Source: Mycobacterium paraterrae (GTDB taxonomy: Bacteria; Actinomycetota; Actinomycetes; Mycobacteriales; Mycobacteriaceae). Taken from it: a stretch of DNA of 64,000 bases. This document shows positions 8,550 through 17,335 of this stretch, one piece after another. The notes under the pieces were generated by a model. That model was not told the DNA's origin. It did not search any database and worked only from the letters and a program-made list of their open reading frames with translations. The position numbers and the translations under genes are program-made. Positions within the stretch are counted from its first letter, which is position 1; every line of letters begins with the position of its first letter. The stretch is taken from NCBI RefSeq assembly GCF_022430545.2, contig NZ_CP092488.2, forward strand, positions 3,534,001-3,598,000. Direction: 5' to 3'.

Positions 8550-9481
8550 CAGGTGGCGGGCGCCTCCGCGCCACGGTCGACACCGGTGCGTAGTTTCACC
8601 GAAGCCGAGTAGGCGAGGGTGCGGAACCTCAGGACCGGGTCATCGGAAGGCTCGATGCCCGGGGTGACGCGCATCGGGTCGAAGACGACGATGTCGCCGC
8701 CATGTTCGCGCTCCGTTTCAACACCGGTGATCTCGAGTGTCCCGACGGTGACTGTCTGATCGCTGTGCCAGCCCTTCGACGGATCGACGGTGGAGTCGCC
8801 ATGCGCGGCGATCTGAACCTGGTAGTCGAACCGAACCGGTTGGGCCGCAAGGCGTTCGTCAAGCTCCCGGGTCAGGAAGTTGGCATCTTTGGTCTTCGCG
8901 ACGTCCGGCGCCAGGAAGTCTTCACCTGCGACCGGTTGCAGGTGGTATCGCACGAACCGCTCGCTGCCGTCTGCGGCCACCCAGCGGAATGCGTGCAGGC
9001 CGTGGTAAGCGACGGTGCCGTAGCTGGCCGGCACCTTGTTCGCTTCTTTGACGACGGGCAGGGCCTTGACGAACCGCGGGTGCGTGGCGATATACCCGAT
9101 GAGGCGCAGGGGAGCGGTGGGTCCTGGGCGCGACGCCCGCAACAGCGAAAGGAAACCGTCGGGCGTGCTCGCCGGGAACAGCTTGGCGGTTTGGGTGGAG
9201 ACGTCTGTCGTCGACCCGTCCGGCAGAGTGAACTTCACTGCTAGGCCGCGGACGCCTGGAGCATTGTCGGGTTGGTCGGGATTGCCTGAGCCGCTGGAGA
9301 ATCGGATCAGCGCGGGCACCGTCTCACCGCTGAGGTGCGCGGCACGGGAGAGCCCGGCGGCCTCCGGAGTCGCGGTGAAGGTGCCTCGGTAGAGTTTGCC
9401 TTTGGCGTGTAGCGCCCGATTGCCGGGCTGGGCGCCACCGGTCGCGCGGATTGCCTCGATTGCCTGATCAGGAGTGGCCAC
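8549..9481 (-). CDS. Small catalase-family heme peroxidase
   Basis: This 310-aa protein belongs to the small catalase-related group, which keeps the heme barrel but lacks the large C-terminal regions of classical catalases (~480 aa or more). It has the distal histidine in ALHAKGKLYRG, the core FSSGSGNPDQPDNAPGVRG, and the proximal RTLAYSAS carrying the expected heme-ligand tyrosine. Members act as peroxidases or catalases; the organic substrate is unknown. It is placed between the APH-like kinase and DUF6285 genes, coupled to the latter by a one-base overlap. No signal peptide is seen. Confidence 0.88.
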   Translation of the reverse strand: MATPDQAIEAIRATGGAQPGNRALHAKGKLYRGTFTATPEAAGLSRAAHLSGETVPALIRFSSGSGNPDQPDNAPGVRGLAVKFTLPDGSTTDVSTQTAKLFPASTPDGFLSLLRASRPGPTAPLRLIGYIATHPRFVKALPVVKEANKVPASYGTVAYHGLHAFRWVAADGSERFVRYHLQPVAGEDFLAPDVAKTKDANFLTRELDERLAAQPVRFDYQVQIAAHGDSTVDPSKGWHSDQTVTVGTLEITGVETEREHGGDIVVFDPMRVTPGIEPSDDPVLRFRTLAYSASVKLRTGVDRGAEAPAT

Positions 9482-9498
9482 GGCACAACCCTAGGCCT

Positions 9499-10479
9499 TC
9501 ATTCGGTATGCGCGGCAGTGTTATCGAGCAGATCGAGCAAATCCCATTCGGTCTCGCAGACACGGCGGCCGATAGTCGCGAGTTCGACGGAGCGAGTTTG
9601 CCCGCTGAGATGGCGTTCCGCCTGGTAGCGGCAGATGATTCCCCAGCGAAGGGTGGCCTGGATCAACCACCAGTGGAACGCGGCTCGGTCGACCGTTGCG
9701 CCGGCGGCCTTTTCATAACGGTGAAGAAAATCCTCGATGCTGCCCAGCCCGCCGGCCGCGTGAGTCACTGGCGCGCCGAAGCGCCAGGCCCGGATGCAGA
9801 ACCAGGCCAGGTCTTCGTACACCTCGCCGATGTGCACCAGTTCCCAGTCCAGGACGGCCGCTAGGCCGGACTCATCGACGATGAGGTTGCCCATCCGGTA
9901 ATCGCCGTGCACCAGACGCGGTGGGGAAGCAGGTGGCCGATTGTCGTCCAGCCAGCGAAACGCCCACTCGAACGTGGCAGTCGTGTCGCTCATGATGTCC
10001 AGTTGTTCACGCCACTCCGCCATCTGATCTTCGCCGCTGATGCCGGGCAGATCTGGGTTAGCTCGATGGATGGCGGCCAGCGCTGCGGCGCACTGACTCA
10101 AAAGCCGGGCCCGACCGTCGTCGCCCAGCCGACGCTGAATGCGCCGCACGATGGTTTCGCCCGGGATCGCGTCACAGATCAGGAATGGATTGCCCAGTGC
10201 CGCAGGGGAATCGTCGGCGATCAAAATGCGGGGGACCGGCGCGCCGGCGGTCGCCGCTGCGCGCTGGGCGCTGGCTTCGAGCTCCATTCCCGCGTGCACT
10301 TCGTCGGGCTGTCCCGTGCGCAGGATCAGCGCCCTTCGTTGTTGACCGGTGGCCGCGTCGAACGCCCACGTAGTCCGGCTGGCGCCGCCCGTCAGCGCAG
10401 TCAGGTTCTCGACCGTCGTGCCAGGGCCGAGCACCGGTTCCAGCAGCTCGGCGAGTTCCCGCGCCAGGTCGAGGTTCAC
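9499..10479 (-). CDS. APH-type phosphotransferase, LvaA-like acyl-CoA kinase
   Basis: This 326-aa protein has an aminoglycoside-phosphotransferase/choline-kinase fold. The catalytic loop is LVHGDYRMGNLIVD, with the base aspartate, and the metal-binding segment is VLDWELVHIG. It starts at a GTG that overlaps the acyl-CoA dehydrogenase stop by four bases (GTGA), so the two are coupled. Kinases of this type beside an acyl-CoA dehydrogenase phosphorylate the 4-hydroxyl of hydroxyacyl-CoAs in levulinate catabolism, and ACAD10/11 carry the same two domains fused. Antibiotic resistance is unlikely in this context. Confidence 0.85.
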   Translation of the reverse strand: MNLDLARELAELLEPVLGPGTTVENLTALTGGASRTTWAFDAATGQQRRALILRTGQPDEVHAGMELEASAQRAAATAGAPVPRILIADDSPAALGNPFLICDAIPGETIVRRIQRRLGDDGRARLLSQCAAALAAIHRANPDLPGISGEDQMAEWREQLDIMSDTTATFEWAFRWLDDNRPPASPPRLVHGDYRMGNLIVDESGLAAVLDWELVHIGEVYEDLAWFCIRAWRFGAPVTHAAGGLGSIEDFLHRYEKAAGATVDRAAFHWWLIQATLRWGIICRYQAERHLSGQTRSVELATIGRRVCETEWDLLDLLDNTAAHTE

Positions 10480-11714
10480 GCGCGGCCGAACTTGAACAGT
10501 CGCTGAGCTACTCGGCGGATCTGAATCTCCTCGGCACCTTCGGTGATTCGGTATCGGCGGTGGTGCCGGTAGATGTGTTCGAAGGGCTCGTGACGGCTGT
10601 AGCCCAGGCCGCCGAAGATCTGCATCGCGCGGTCGGCGGCATCGCACACCAATCGGTTCGCGCGGTAATTGGCCATCGACACCTTGTCCGATACCTCCAT
10701 GTGGTGGTCGCGGTCGAGGTGCCACGCCGCGTACTGCACCAGCAGGCGCACCATCTGGGCTTCGGTCTGCAGCTCGGCCAGCGGCCACTGCACGGCTTGG
10801 TTGGCCGATAGCGGTTTCCCGAAAACCTTTCGTGTGCTCGCGTATTCCGCGGCACGGTCGATGCAGTACTGGGCCGCCCCCAGGCTGCTGGCGGCCTGGC
10901 GGATTCGGTTCTCGTGCAAGAATGTCTGCGCAACCTCGAGTCCCCGGTCGACCTCGCCGAGCACGGCGTCGGCGGGCACCCGTACGTCGGTCAGTTCGAC
11001 CTCGCCGTGATCGGTGGGCATGTTGAAGGTCCACCAGTAGTACGGGATGTCGAAGCCGGACGTGTCGGTGGGCACCAGGAACGCGGTGATGCCCTGCGCC
11101 TGGCCGGGGTCGCCAGAGGTGCGGGCAAAGATCAGGTCGTGTGTGGCGCGGTGTACGCCGGTGTTGAATCGTTTGGCGCCGTTGATGATCCAATCGTCAC
11201 CGTCGGGCTTGGCGTGAGTTTCCAACCACGTCGCGTCGGAGCCGTGCAGCGGCTCGGTCAGTCCGAAGGCCATCGAGCGTTCCCCGGTGATCAGCGCCTC
11301 GGACCAGGCGGCGCGCTGTTCGTCGGTGCCGAACCGCTCCATCATGATCACCTGCGGGAAGTTGCCGACGATCGACGACTCGTTCTGAAGGTCGTTGTGC
11401 AGGCCGAGGCCTTTGTGCGCGAGATGTTCCCGGATGACCGCCATGTCGATGTTGGTGCCGTCGCGGCCACCCAGCGATGCGGGCAGGCCGTAGCGCAACC
11501 ACCCGGCGCGGTCGGCACGTCGGCGCATCTCGGCGAGCAGGTCCTCCCACTCTCGGGTTGGGATGCCGTCATTGTCCCAGTCGGTGCGCGCGTGTTCCCG
11601 ACGCTTGTCGAAGTACTGGATGTTCTCGGCCTGTAGCGGCGCGATCTCACGTTCGATGAACGCATCCATGTCGGCGAGTAGGCCCGCAAGGTGTTCGGGC
11701 AACGTGAAATCCAC
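10476..11714 (-). CDS. Acyl-CoA dehydrogenase, LvaC/ACAD10-11-like
   Basis: This 412-aa FAD enzyme of the acyl-CoA dehydrogenase family has MAFGLTEPLHGSDAT in the flavin-binding region, FNTGVHRATHDLIFARTSG, and the C-terminal FGGLGYSRHEPFEHIYR and AEEIQIRRVAQRLF. It starts at a GTG with AGGAG about 8 bases upstream. It overlaps the APH-type kinase gene, which suggests one functional unit rather than simple beta-oxidation. The substrate is unknown. Confidence 0.88.
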   Translation of the reverse strand: MDFTLPEHLAGLLADMDAFIEREIAPLQAENIQYFDKRREHARTDWDNDGIPTREWEDLLAEMRRRADRAGWLRYGLPASLGGRDGTNIDMAVIREHLAHKGLGLHNDLQNESSIVGNFPQVIMMERFGTDEQRAAWSEALITGERSMAFGLTEPLHGSDATWLETHAKPDGDDWIINGAKRFNTGVHRATHDLIFARTSGDPGQAQGITAFLVPTDTSGFDIPYYWWTFNMPTDHGEVELTDVRVPADAVLGEVDRGLEVAQTFLHENRIRQAASSLGAAQYCIDRAAEYASTRKVFGKPLSANQAVQWPLAELQTEAQMVRLLVQYAAWHLDRDHHMEVSDKVSMANYRANRLVCDAADRAMQIFGGLGYSRHEPFEHIYRHHRRYRITEGAEEIQIRRVAQRLFKFGRA

Positions 11715-11729
11715 GATGATTTCTCCTTC

Positions 11730-12338
11730 TCAGCCGTACAAGGTTTTCTTCCATACCGTGGCGAGCGTCGCGATCGCGTCGTGGTCGCTCATCGCGATCC
11801 CCAGACCAGAGCTCCCGACGAATACCGTGGTGAAGTTTTCGAACAGTAACGCGATGGCCGCAGCGATGTGTTCGGGATTGAGGTCGGACGCGTAACCGTG
11901 CCGCTGTGCGCGCCGCACCGATGCCGCGACGATGTCCATGCCGAACCGGCGAAACTCGTTCTGCACGTCGGCGAACCGCTGCTGGGTGGTGGCTAGCTGG
12001 TCCACGGCGATCATGATGCCGATGTTCTGTTTGAACATGTTCCAGTAGCCGGTCACGACCGTGGTGAAAAAGGCCTCGTCGTCCGCGGAGTCAGCGAGGT
12101 GGAGGCTGAGGCCCGACGGCGTGACGACCTCGTGGAGAAACGACTCCGCCAGGGCGGCGAGCAAGTCCTCTTTATCGCCGAAGTAGCGGTAGAATACCGC
12201 ACCTGACTTACCGGCGGCCGAGGTGATGTCGGCCAGGGTGGTGCCGTGAAAGCCGCGCTCCGCGAAGAGCTTACGGGCGGCCTGCTCGATGGCCGCCCTG
12301 GTCTGGCGGCCTTTCGGAGTGAGTACGTCAGACGGCAT
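11730..12338 (-). CDS. TetR-family regulator inside the catabolic operon
   Basis: This is a 202-aa TetR regulator. The N-terminal helix-turn-helix reads FAERGFHGTTLADITSAAGKSGAVFYRYFGDKEDLL. The ATG at 12338 is used because upstream in-frame sequence runs back through the lyase gene and is not TetR-like; it overlaps the lyase stop by 11 bases. The gene is embedded within the operon instead of divergent from it, so it may autoregulate the whole unit. The ligand is probably an acyl-CoA, by inference only. Confidence 0.85.
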   Translation of the reverse strand: MPSDVLTPKGRQTRAAIEQAARKLFAERGFHGTTLADITSAAGKSGAVFYRYFGDKEDLLAALAESFLHEVVTPSGLSLHLADSADDEAFFTTVVTGYWNMFKQNIGIMIAVDQLATTQQRFADVQNEFRRFGMDIVAASVRRAQRHGYASDLNPEHIAAAIALLFENFTTVFVGSSGLGIAMSDHDAIATLATVWKKTLYG

Positions 12339-13230
12339 CGAGGTGTTTCCGGTCGCCGGCACGCAACAGGGCGCTCGGTAAGTCATGTCCGACAACGGAT
12401 TTCGCGACACCGGCGGCGGCGATCGCGGCAGGTAGGTCGATGTCGGTGTCGATGCCGCTGTCGCGCAACAGGTACACGAGGTCTTCGGTGGCGATATTGC
12501 CGGTCGCACCCGGCGCGAATGGGCATCCGCCGAGCCCGCCGGCCGACGCATCCAGCCGGGTGACGCCCGCTTCCACGGCGGCGTACGCGCTGGCCAGACC
12601 GGCGCCGCGGGTGTTGTGAAAATGGCCGCCCAGGGGAAGGTCGCCGATGACCGGGCGCAGCTGCGAGATCAGCGACCGGACTCGTCCCGGGGTAGTGGTG
12701 CCGATGGTGTCCGCGATGCTGAACCGATCGACGCCGTAGTCGACTGCGGCGCTGGCGATATCGAGAACCCGCTGCGGTGCCGTGGGTCCGTCGAAAGGAC
12801 AGTCCCAGGCGACGGCGACGATCACTTCCACGCGGACATCGCTGTCTTGTGCGATCGCAACGATCTCGCCGATCTGCTGGGTGGCCTGTGCGCTGCTGCG
12901 CCCGACGTTGGTCTGGCTGAACGAGTCGCTCGCCGCGACCACATACTCGATCGAGCGGAGACCGGCGGCGACGGCTCGCTTGGCGCCTCCTGCGCTCGCT
13001 ACCAGCGCGGAGAAGTCGATGCCGGGATAGCGATGCAGTTCGGCGGCCAGTTCGGCGGCGTCGGCCATCGACGGCACCTTCGACGGGGAGACGAACGCGG
13101 TGGCTTCGATCTCGCGTACTCCGGTGGCGGCGACCGCGGCCAATAGATCCAGCTTGGCGGACAACGGGATTGGCTTTTCGATCTGCAGGCCGTCGCGCAG
13201 CGCGACCTCGCGGATGTCGACGTGTGCCAT
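12328..13230 (-). CDS. Hydroxymethylglutaryl-CoA lyase-like enzyme
   Basis: This 300-aa DRE-TIM metallolyase opens with VALRDGLQIEKP and has the metal-binding HFHNTRGAGLASAYAAVEAG. It also has the lyase signature GLGGCPFAPGATGN, which contains the active-site cysteine. HMG-CoA lyases cleave 3-hydroxy-3-methylacyl-CoAs to acetyl-CoA and a keto acid. The paired CoA transferase gene, which ends one base into this start (TGATG), may supply the CoA thioester. The exact substrate is not evident. Confidence 0.88.
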   Translation of the reverse strand: MAHVDIREVALRDGLQIEKPIPLSAKLDLLAAVAATGVREIEATAFVSPSKVPSMADAAELAAELHRYPGIDFSALVASAGGAKRAVAAGLRSIEYVVAASDSFSQTNVGRSSAQATQQIGEIVAIAQDSDVRVEVIVAVAWDCPFDGPTAPQRVLDIASAAVDYGVDRFSIADTIGTTTPGRVRSLISQLRPVIGDLPLGGHFHNTRGAGLASAYAAVEAGVTRLDASAGGLGGCPFAPGATGNIATEDLVYLLRDSGIDTDIDLPAAIAAAGVAKSVVGHDLPSALLRAGDRKHLDAV

Positions 13231-14429
13231 CAGATCACCTTCTCGCTGCGCAGCACCTCGACCTCGTCGGGTGTCTTGCCGAGCAGCCCGAGGTAGACGT
13301 CGTCGTTGTGCTGACCCGGCCGCGCCGACCCGGCATTGCGCACGCCGCCAGGCGATTCCGACAGCACCGGCGTGATACCCGGTCCCAGCACGGGCCGGCC
13401 CAGACGCTCGTCGTAGTGCTCGACGAGCATGCCGCGCGCCCGCAACTGTGGGTCGTTGACCACCTCGGCGACGGTGTTGATCGGTCCCGAGATCACCCCT
13501 GCGGCGCTGAGTGTCTCGATGATGTCGCCGGGCTGACGCTCGGCGGCCCAGGCGCCGATGATCACATCGAGTTCGTCTTGGTTACGGCCGCGGGCGACAT
13601 GGTTGGCGAAACGCTCGTCGGTGGCCAGCTCGGCTCGACCCATCGCCCGACAGAGCCGAGCGAACACGGTGTCCTGGTTGGCGGCGATCACCACCCACGA
13701 CCCGTCGGCACTCTGGTAGATGTTCGAGGGAGCAATACCCTCCAGCCGTGTGCCCGACGGTCCCCGGACGACGCCGCCCACGTCGTAGTCGGGAATGGTG
13801 GATTCCTGGACAGCCAAGCATGATTCGTTGAGCGCCACGTCGACGACTTGACCATGTCCGGTGACGCTGCGCCGGTACAGCGCGGCGAGCGCGCCCTGGG
13901 CGCCGAACATTCCGGCCAGGCTGTCGCCCAGCGACAGTGCCAGCCGTGGCGGCGGTCCGCCCGGAAAGCCGTTGAGGTGACGCAGGCCGCTGGACGCTTC
14001 AGCCACCGAGGCGTAACCGGCTTTGTGCGCGTCGGGCCCGGTCTGCCCGTAACCGGACACCCGGACCAGGATGATCCTCGGATTCCGTTCGCTGAGAACG
14101 TCATAACCGAGGTTCCACTTTTCCAGTGTGCCGGGCCGGAAGTTCTCGACGACGATGTCGGATTTTTCGACCAGATCAAGGAACACGTCGCGGCCGCGCG
14201 GTTGGCGCAGGTCGAGGGTGATGGCTTGCTTGTTGCGAGCGTGCACGGTCCAGAACACGTGGTGCCCGTCGACCTCGGCTTGGCCCCAGGTGCGCAGTGG
14301 GTCCGGCGCGCCCGGGGGTTCAATCTTGATCACGTCGGCGCCCATGTCGCCGAGCAGCCGTCCTGCGAATGGTCCGGCGATCAGCGTGCCCAATTCGAGC
14401 ACCCTGATGCCTTCCAATGCGCCCGTCAT
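13230..14429 (-). CDS. CaiB/BaiF family III CoA transferase
   Basis: This 399-aa type III CoA transferase opens with GIRVLELGTLIAGPFAGRLL and continues DMGADVIKIEPPG. It has the core ARNKQAITLDLR and a later LALSLGDSLAGMFG, as in formyl-CoA and succinyl-CoA transferases. The ATG at 14429 overlaps the upstream hydrolase stop (ATGA). It probably activates a carboxylic acid for the following lyase and dehydrogenase; donor and acceptor are unknown. Confidence 0.9.
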   Translation of the reverse strand: MTGALEGIRVLELGTLIAGPFAGRLLGDMGADVIKIEPPGAPDPLRTWGQAEVDGHHVFWTVHARNKQAITLDLRQPRGRDVFLDLVEKSDIVVENFRPGTLEKWNLGYDVLSERNPRIILVRVSGYGQTGPDAHKAGYASVAEASSGLRHLNGFPGGPPPRLALSLGDSLAGMFGAQGALAALYRRSVTGHGQVVDVALNESCLAVQESTIPDYDVGGVVRGPSGTRLEGIAPSNIYQSADGSWVVIAANQDTVFARLCRAMGRAELATDERFANHVARGRNQDELDVIIGAWAAERQPGDIIETLSAAGVISGPINTVAEVVNDPQLRARGMLVEHYDERLGRPVLGPGITPVLSESPGGVRNAGSARPGQHNDDVYLGLLGKTPDEVEVLRSEKVI

Positions 14430-15622
14430 GAAACCCCCGCAAACCCATGGCGTTCCAGCCAATCCGTGACAACGGTGACGGCCTCGCGCAGTTTGTCGCG
14501 TTGGTCAGGCCCGGCGTAGTAGTGCGTGGCGCCGTGGATTTCGTGCATCTCCTTGTCTGGATGCCCGATGGCTTCGAACAGTCGCCGGGTGTGCTCGGGT
14601 GTGCACGCGTCGTCGGCAAGGTTGCCGATTACCAGCGCCGGTACCGCGATGTCCCGCCCGCAAGCGATCCCGTCTCCGTGCGCGTCGTCGTAACTCCACT
14701 GCGACAACCAACTGCGCAGGGTGGAGAAGCGTGCCAGGCCGACCGGGCTCATGTTCACGACTCGAGGATCTCCTAAATAGCAGGTTCCGGGGACCCGTTC
14801 GTTAGGATCGACGGCCGGGTCGAGCCAGCGCGGGTCGGCCATGGTGCCGTGTACGACGAATCCGAATTCATCGTGCGGGCGCCCGCTGGATCGCAACTCG
14901 GCCAGCTTGTCCTTGACCCAGGCGGTGATTCGGCGGTTGCGCTCGATCTGTGCCAGCCGGTAGCGGGACAGGAACTCGTCGCTGTAAGGCGGTTGATTGG
15001 GATTGTCCGGATTGTACAGGTCCAGTTCCGGATCACGCTTCGTAGGATCCGACTCGTCGAGGATCGAGGCGTCCAGCCATTCGGTCAACGTGCCGTGCCG
15101 GCTGATGTGGGCGGCCAGCAGCATGATGCCGTCGGCGGCGGGCAGGTCGAGCTTGGTCAGGTCGGGGCCGTCGCCGGACGGGCTGCAGGTGACGGTCGCG
15201 TGCTGTGCCTGCTGCTGGTAGAACACCGACAGCGATCCGCCGCCGCTCCACCCGGCGAGCACCACCTTGCGGTAACCGAGACGCTCCTTGGCGTCCTTGA
15301 TGGCGGCGCCGAGATCCTCAACGACCTTCTCCATCAGCAGCGCGGAGTCGGTACCGCGGAATCGGCTGTTGCAGTAGATGACGTGATGACCTGCTCGGGC
15401 GAGCGCGTTGATCATAGGCAGGTAGGCCCCGCCGCCGATGGGATGCATGAACACCAGCACGGTGTCCGACGGACGCTGTTTGGGCTTGAGCAAATAGCTC
15501 TCCAGCACAACGATCTCGGCGAGACCGCCGTAGACGTCGCGAACCTCCGAATTGTTCTGAAAAGCAACCAGATACGGGATCCGCTCGTAGTCGTGTTTTA
15601 CCGGAGCAGTGGTGGTCGTCAT
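14426..15622 (-). CDS. Alpha/beta hydrolase
   Basis: This 398-aa alpha/beta hydrolase has the nucleophile elbow GWSGGGS, a LVFMHPIGGGAY oxyanion region and a C-terminal catalytic histidine in IHGATHYYAGP. It is larger than most single-domain members because of an inserted lid region around residues 170-290. The ATG at 15622 shares one base with the upstream dioxygenase-like stop. It may cleave an ester or ring-cleavage product within the operon's pathway; this is inference. Confidence 0.8.
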   Translation of the reverse strand: MTTTTAPVKHDYERIPYLVAFQNNSEVRDVYGGLAEIVVLESYLLKPKQRPSDTVLVFMHPIGGGAYLPMINALARAGHHVIYCNSRFRGTDSALLMEKVVEDLGAAIKDAKERLGYRKVVLAGWSGGGSLSVFYQQQAQHATVTCSPSGDGPDLTKLDLPAADGIMLLAAHISRHGTLTEWLDASILDESDPTKRDPELDLYNPDNPNQPPYSDEFLSRYRLAQIERNRRITAWVKDKLAELRSSGRPHDEFGFVVHGTMADPRWLDPAVDPNERVPGTCYLGDPRVVNMSPVGLARFSTLRSWLSQWSYDDAHGDGIACGRDIAVPALVIGNLADDACTPEHTRRLFEAIGHPDKEMHEIHGATHYYAGPDQRDKLREAVTVVTDWLERHGFAGVS

Positions 15623-16713
15623 CAGTGCTGTCCTAAGTCGTGCGCCAGCACTTCCGCTGACGGGGTGAGCCGTCGACGGGTGTCGACGGCGATGACCATC
15701 CAGTCGACGCGCGAGTACTCGTCGAACTTGCGGCGAGCCCGTTCGCGTGCCTTCTCCGGTGCGCCGTGGTGAACGCCCTGGGGCGCATGAGAAATGAGTC
15801 CGGGCGGCATCGGGATGCCGTACAGCGAGCCTCCGTGGAAGAACGCGATCTCGTCGTAGTCGACGTTGCGGTGGTACCACGGCGTGCGCTCCGTGCCGGG
15901 CACGCTTTCGGCGGGCTTAGGCAGGAAGTTCATCACGTAAACACCGGTGGCTTGCATGAACAGGTGCACGGTAGGCGGGAGGTGGACGCTGTCGGAGGTC
16001 ACCACGTTGTAGTCGGCGATGTTGAACGTGAACGCGAAATTGTCCCCGCGCCAGCCCTCGACATCAAGCGGATGGTGTTGGTAGACAAGCGTTGTCGGAC
16101 CACCCTCGTGGATCAGCCGGACGCGGTACTCGTCGCGGCCGTCGTCGTCTATCGGCGCGGGCTCCGGGATGACCGCCTGCGAAGGATCGAACGGGAAGTG
16201 GCGACCCAACGAGCCTGGCGGCGGAACACGGAACTCGTCACTGGCTTCGATCATCAGTAGTGTCGTCTCTGCGTCGGGCACCTGGCGCCACGTGCACGCC
16301 TTCGGCAGGTACACCCAATCGCCGGAGCGGTAGCGCAGCGGCCCGAACTCGGTCTCGAGCAGACCTTCGCCTCGGTGCACGAAGCACAGCAGGTCGCCGT
16401 CGACGCACCGGGCGAAGTAGGGCATCGGCTGGTCACGGCGGGACAACGAGATCCGGCAGTCCGCATTGCTGAACATCAGCAGCGGCCCGCCGTCGGCGTC
16501 GGTGGCGTCGCTGGGTTTGAGCTCGCTGGAGAGGACGTCGATCGGGCGCAGCGGACCCTCGGATCGGTAGGCAGTGGGATCGTTGCGTCGATACAGGTTC
16601 GCGGTGCGGCCGGTGAAGCCGCCTCGGCCAAGTTCGTCGTCTTTGAGGCCGTCGAGATCGGCGTGCAGCCGTTGCGGTGTTCTGCCTTTGCGCAGGTGAA
16701 CGAAGGATTCCAC
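15622..16713 (-). CDS. Homogentisate 1,2-dioxygenase-like cupin
   Basis: This ~363-aa double-cupin protein is related to homogentisate dioxygenases but shorter than classical ones (~430-450 aa). It has a cupin block LCFVHRGEGLLETEFGPLRYRSGDWVYLPK and later WYHRNVDYDEIAFFHGG and SHAPQGVHHGAPEKA, where the iron ligands of the family lie. The GTG at 16713 is chosen for GGAG about 8 bases upstream. As first gene of the operon it suggests an aromatic or quinol ring-opening entry step. The substrate could be homogentisate or a related phenol. Confidence 0.75.
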   Translation of the reverse strand: MESFVHLRKGRTPQRLHADLDGLKDDELGRGGFTGRTANLYRRNDPTAYRSEGPLRPIDVLSSELKPSDATDADGGPLLMFSNADCRISLSRRDQPMPYFARCVDGDLLCFVHRGEGLLETEFGPLRYRSGDWVYLPKACTWRQVPDAETTLLMIEASDEFRVPPPGSLGRHFPFDPSQAVIPEPAPIDDDGRDEYRVRLIHEGGPTTLVYQHHPLDVEGWRGDNFAFTFNIADYNVVTSDSVHLPPTVHLFMQATGVYVMNFLPKPAESVPGTERTPWYHRNVDYDEIAFFHGGSLYGIPMPPGLISHAPQGVHHGAPEKARERARRKFDEYSRVDWMVIAVDTRRRLTPSAEVLAHDLGQH

Positions 16714-16756
16714 ATCAGCTCCAGAGGTTCGTTGCCTACGGATCGGGCAAAAACTG

Positions 16757-16772
16757 AAAGTGACATTACTTT
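16757..16772. promoter_or_regulatory. Possible operator in divergent promoter region
   Basis: AAAGT-GACATT-ACTTT is a short perfect inverted repeat (5-bp arms, 6-bp spacer). It lies in the 122-bp gap between the divergent dioxygenase-like operon and the SRPBCC gene, 44-59 bp upstream of the operon start. It could bind the TetR encoded inside the operon; short arms make chance plausible. Confidence 0.25.
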
Positions 16773-16835
16773 TTTTCCTGGCGCATACAAGACACGTGGA
16801 GATTATTTTTCCGCCCATGCGCAGTCTGTCTCGGC

Positions 16836-17315
16836 ATGACCAAAGACACGATCATCGCCACCCTCACCATCCCCGCGTCGACCGAAGCGGTGTTCGACGT
16901 ATTGGCGGACCCGACGACGCACGCCGCCATCGACGGGACCGGATGGGTGCGCGAATCGCTCGATGGGAAGTCGCTGACCGAGGCCGGCCAGATCTTCCGA
17001 ATCGCGATGTACCACGACAACCACCCCAACAAGAATTACGAGATGGCCAACAAGGTCGTGGTATTCGACCGTCCCCGCGCCATCGCTTGGGAACCGGGCC
17101 AGGACGTGGCCGGCGACGGGCAGATGTCATTCGGCGGCTGGGTCTGGCGTTACGACATCGCAGGCGCCGGGCCGACCGAAGCCAACGTCACGCTCACCTA
17201 CGACTGGTCGGCGGTTCCGGCCGAATTGCGCCAGCACATTCAATTCCCGCCGTTCGAGCCTTCACATCTGGAGAAGTCGCTCCGGAATTTGTCCGACCTG
17301 GCGGCGAGCAGGTGA
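16836..17315 (+). CDS. SRPBCC (polyketide cyclase/START-like) protein
   Basis: This 159-aa helix-grip protein opens with IIATLTIPASTEAVFDVLADPTTHAAIDGTGW, the standard SRPBCC start. Such proteins bind hydrophobic small molecules or lipids. It is divergent from the nine-gene catabolic operon, so it may bind a pathway compound. No signal peptide or membrane segment is seen. Function is not assigned. Confidence 0.8.
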   Translation: MTKDTIIATLTIPASTEAVFDVLADPTTHAAIDGTGWVRESLDGKSLTEAGQIFRIAMYHDNHPNKNYEMANKVVVFDRPRAIAWEPGQDVAGDGQMSFGGWVWRYDIAGAGPTEANVTLTYDWSAVPAELRQHIQFPPFEPSHLEKSLRNLSDLAASR

Positions 17316-17327
17316 TCTCCGCGGAGA
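17316..17327. other. 12-bp perfect palindrome between convergent genes
   Basis: TCTCCGCGGAGA is self-complementary without a loop. It sits in the 20-bp gap between the convergent SRPBCC and fadB4 genes. There is no T-run, so an intrinsic terminator is doubtful. Confidence 0.25.
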
Positions 17328-17335
17328 CGTAATCG

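Noticed and set aside
9499..10479. Aminoglycoside resistance gene reading of the APH-type kinase
   Set aside because: The overlap with an acyl-CoA dehydrogenase and a nearby DUF6285 gene point to hydroxyacyl-CoA metabolism.
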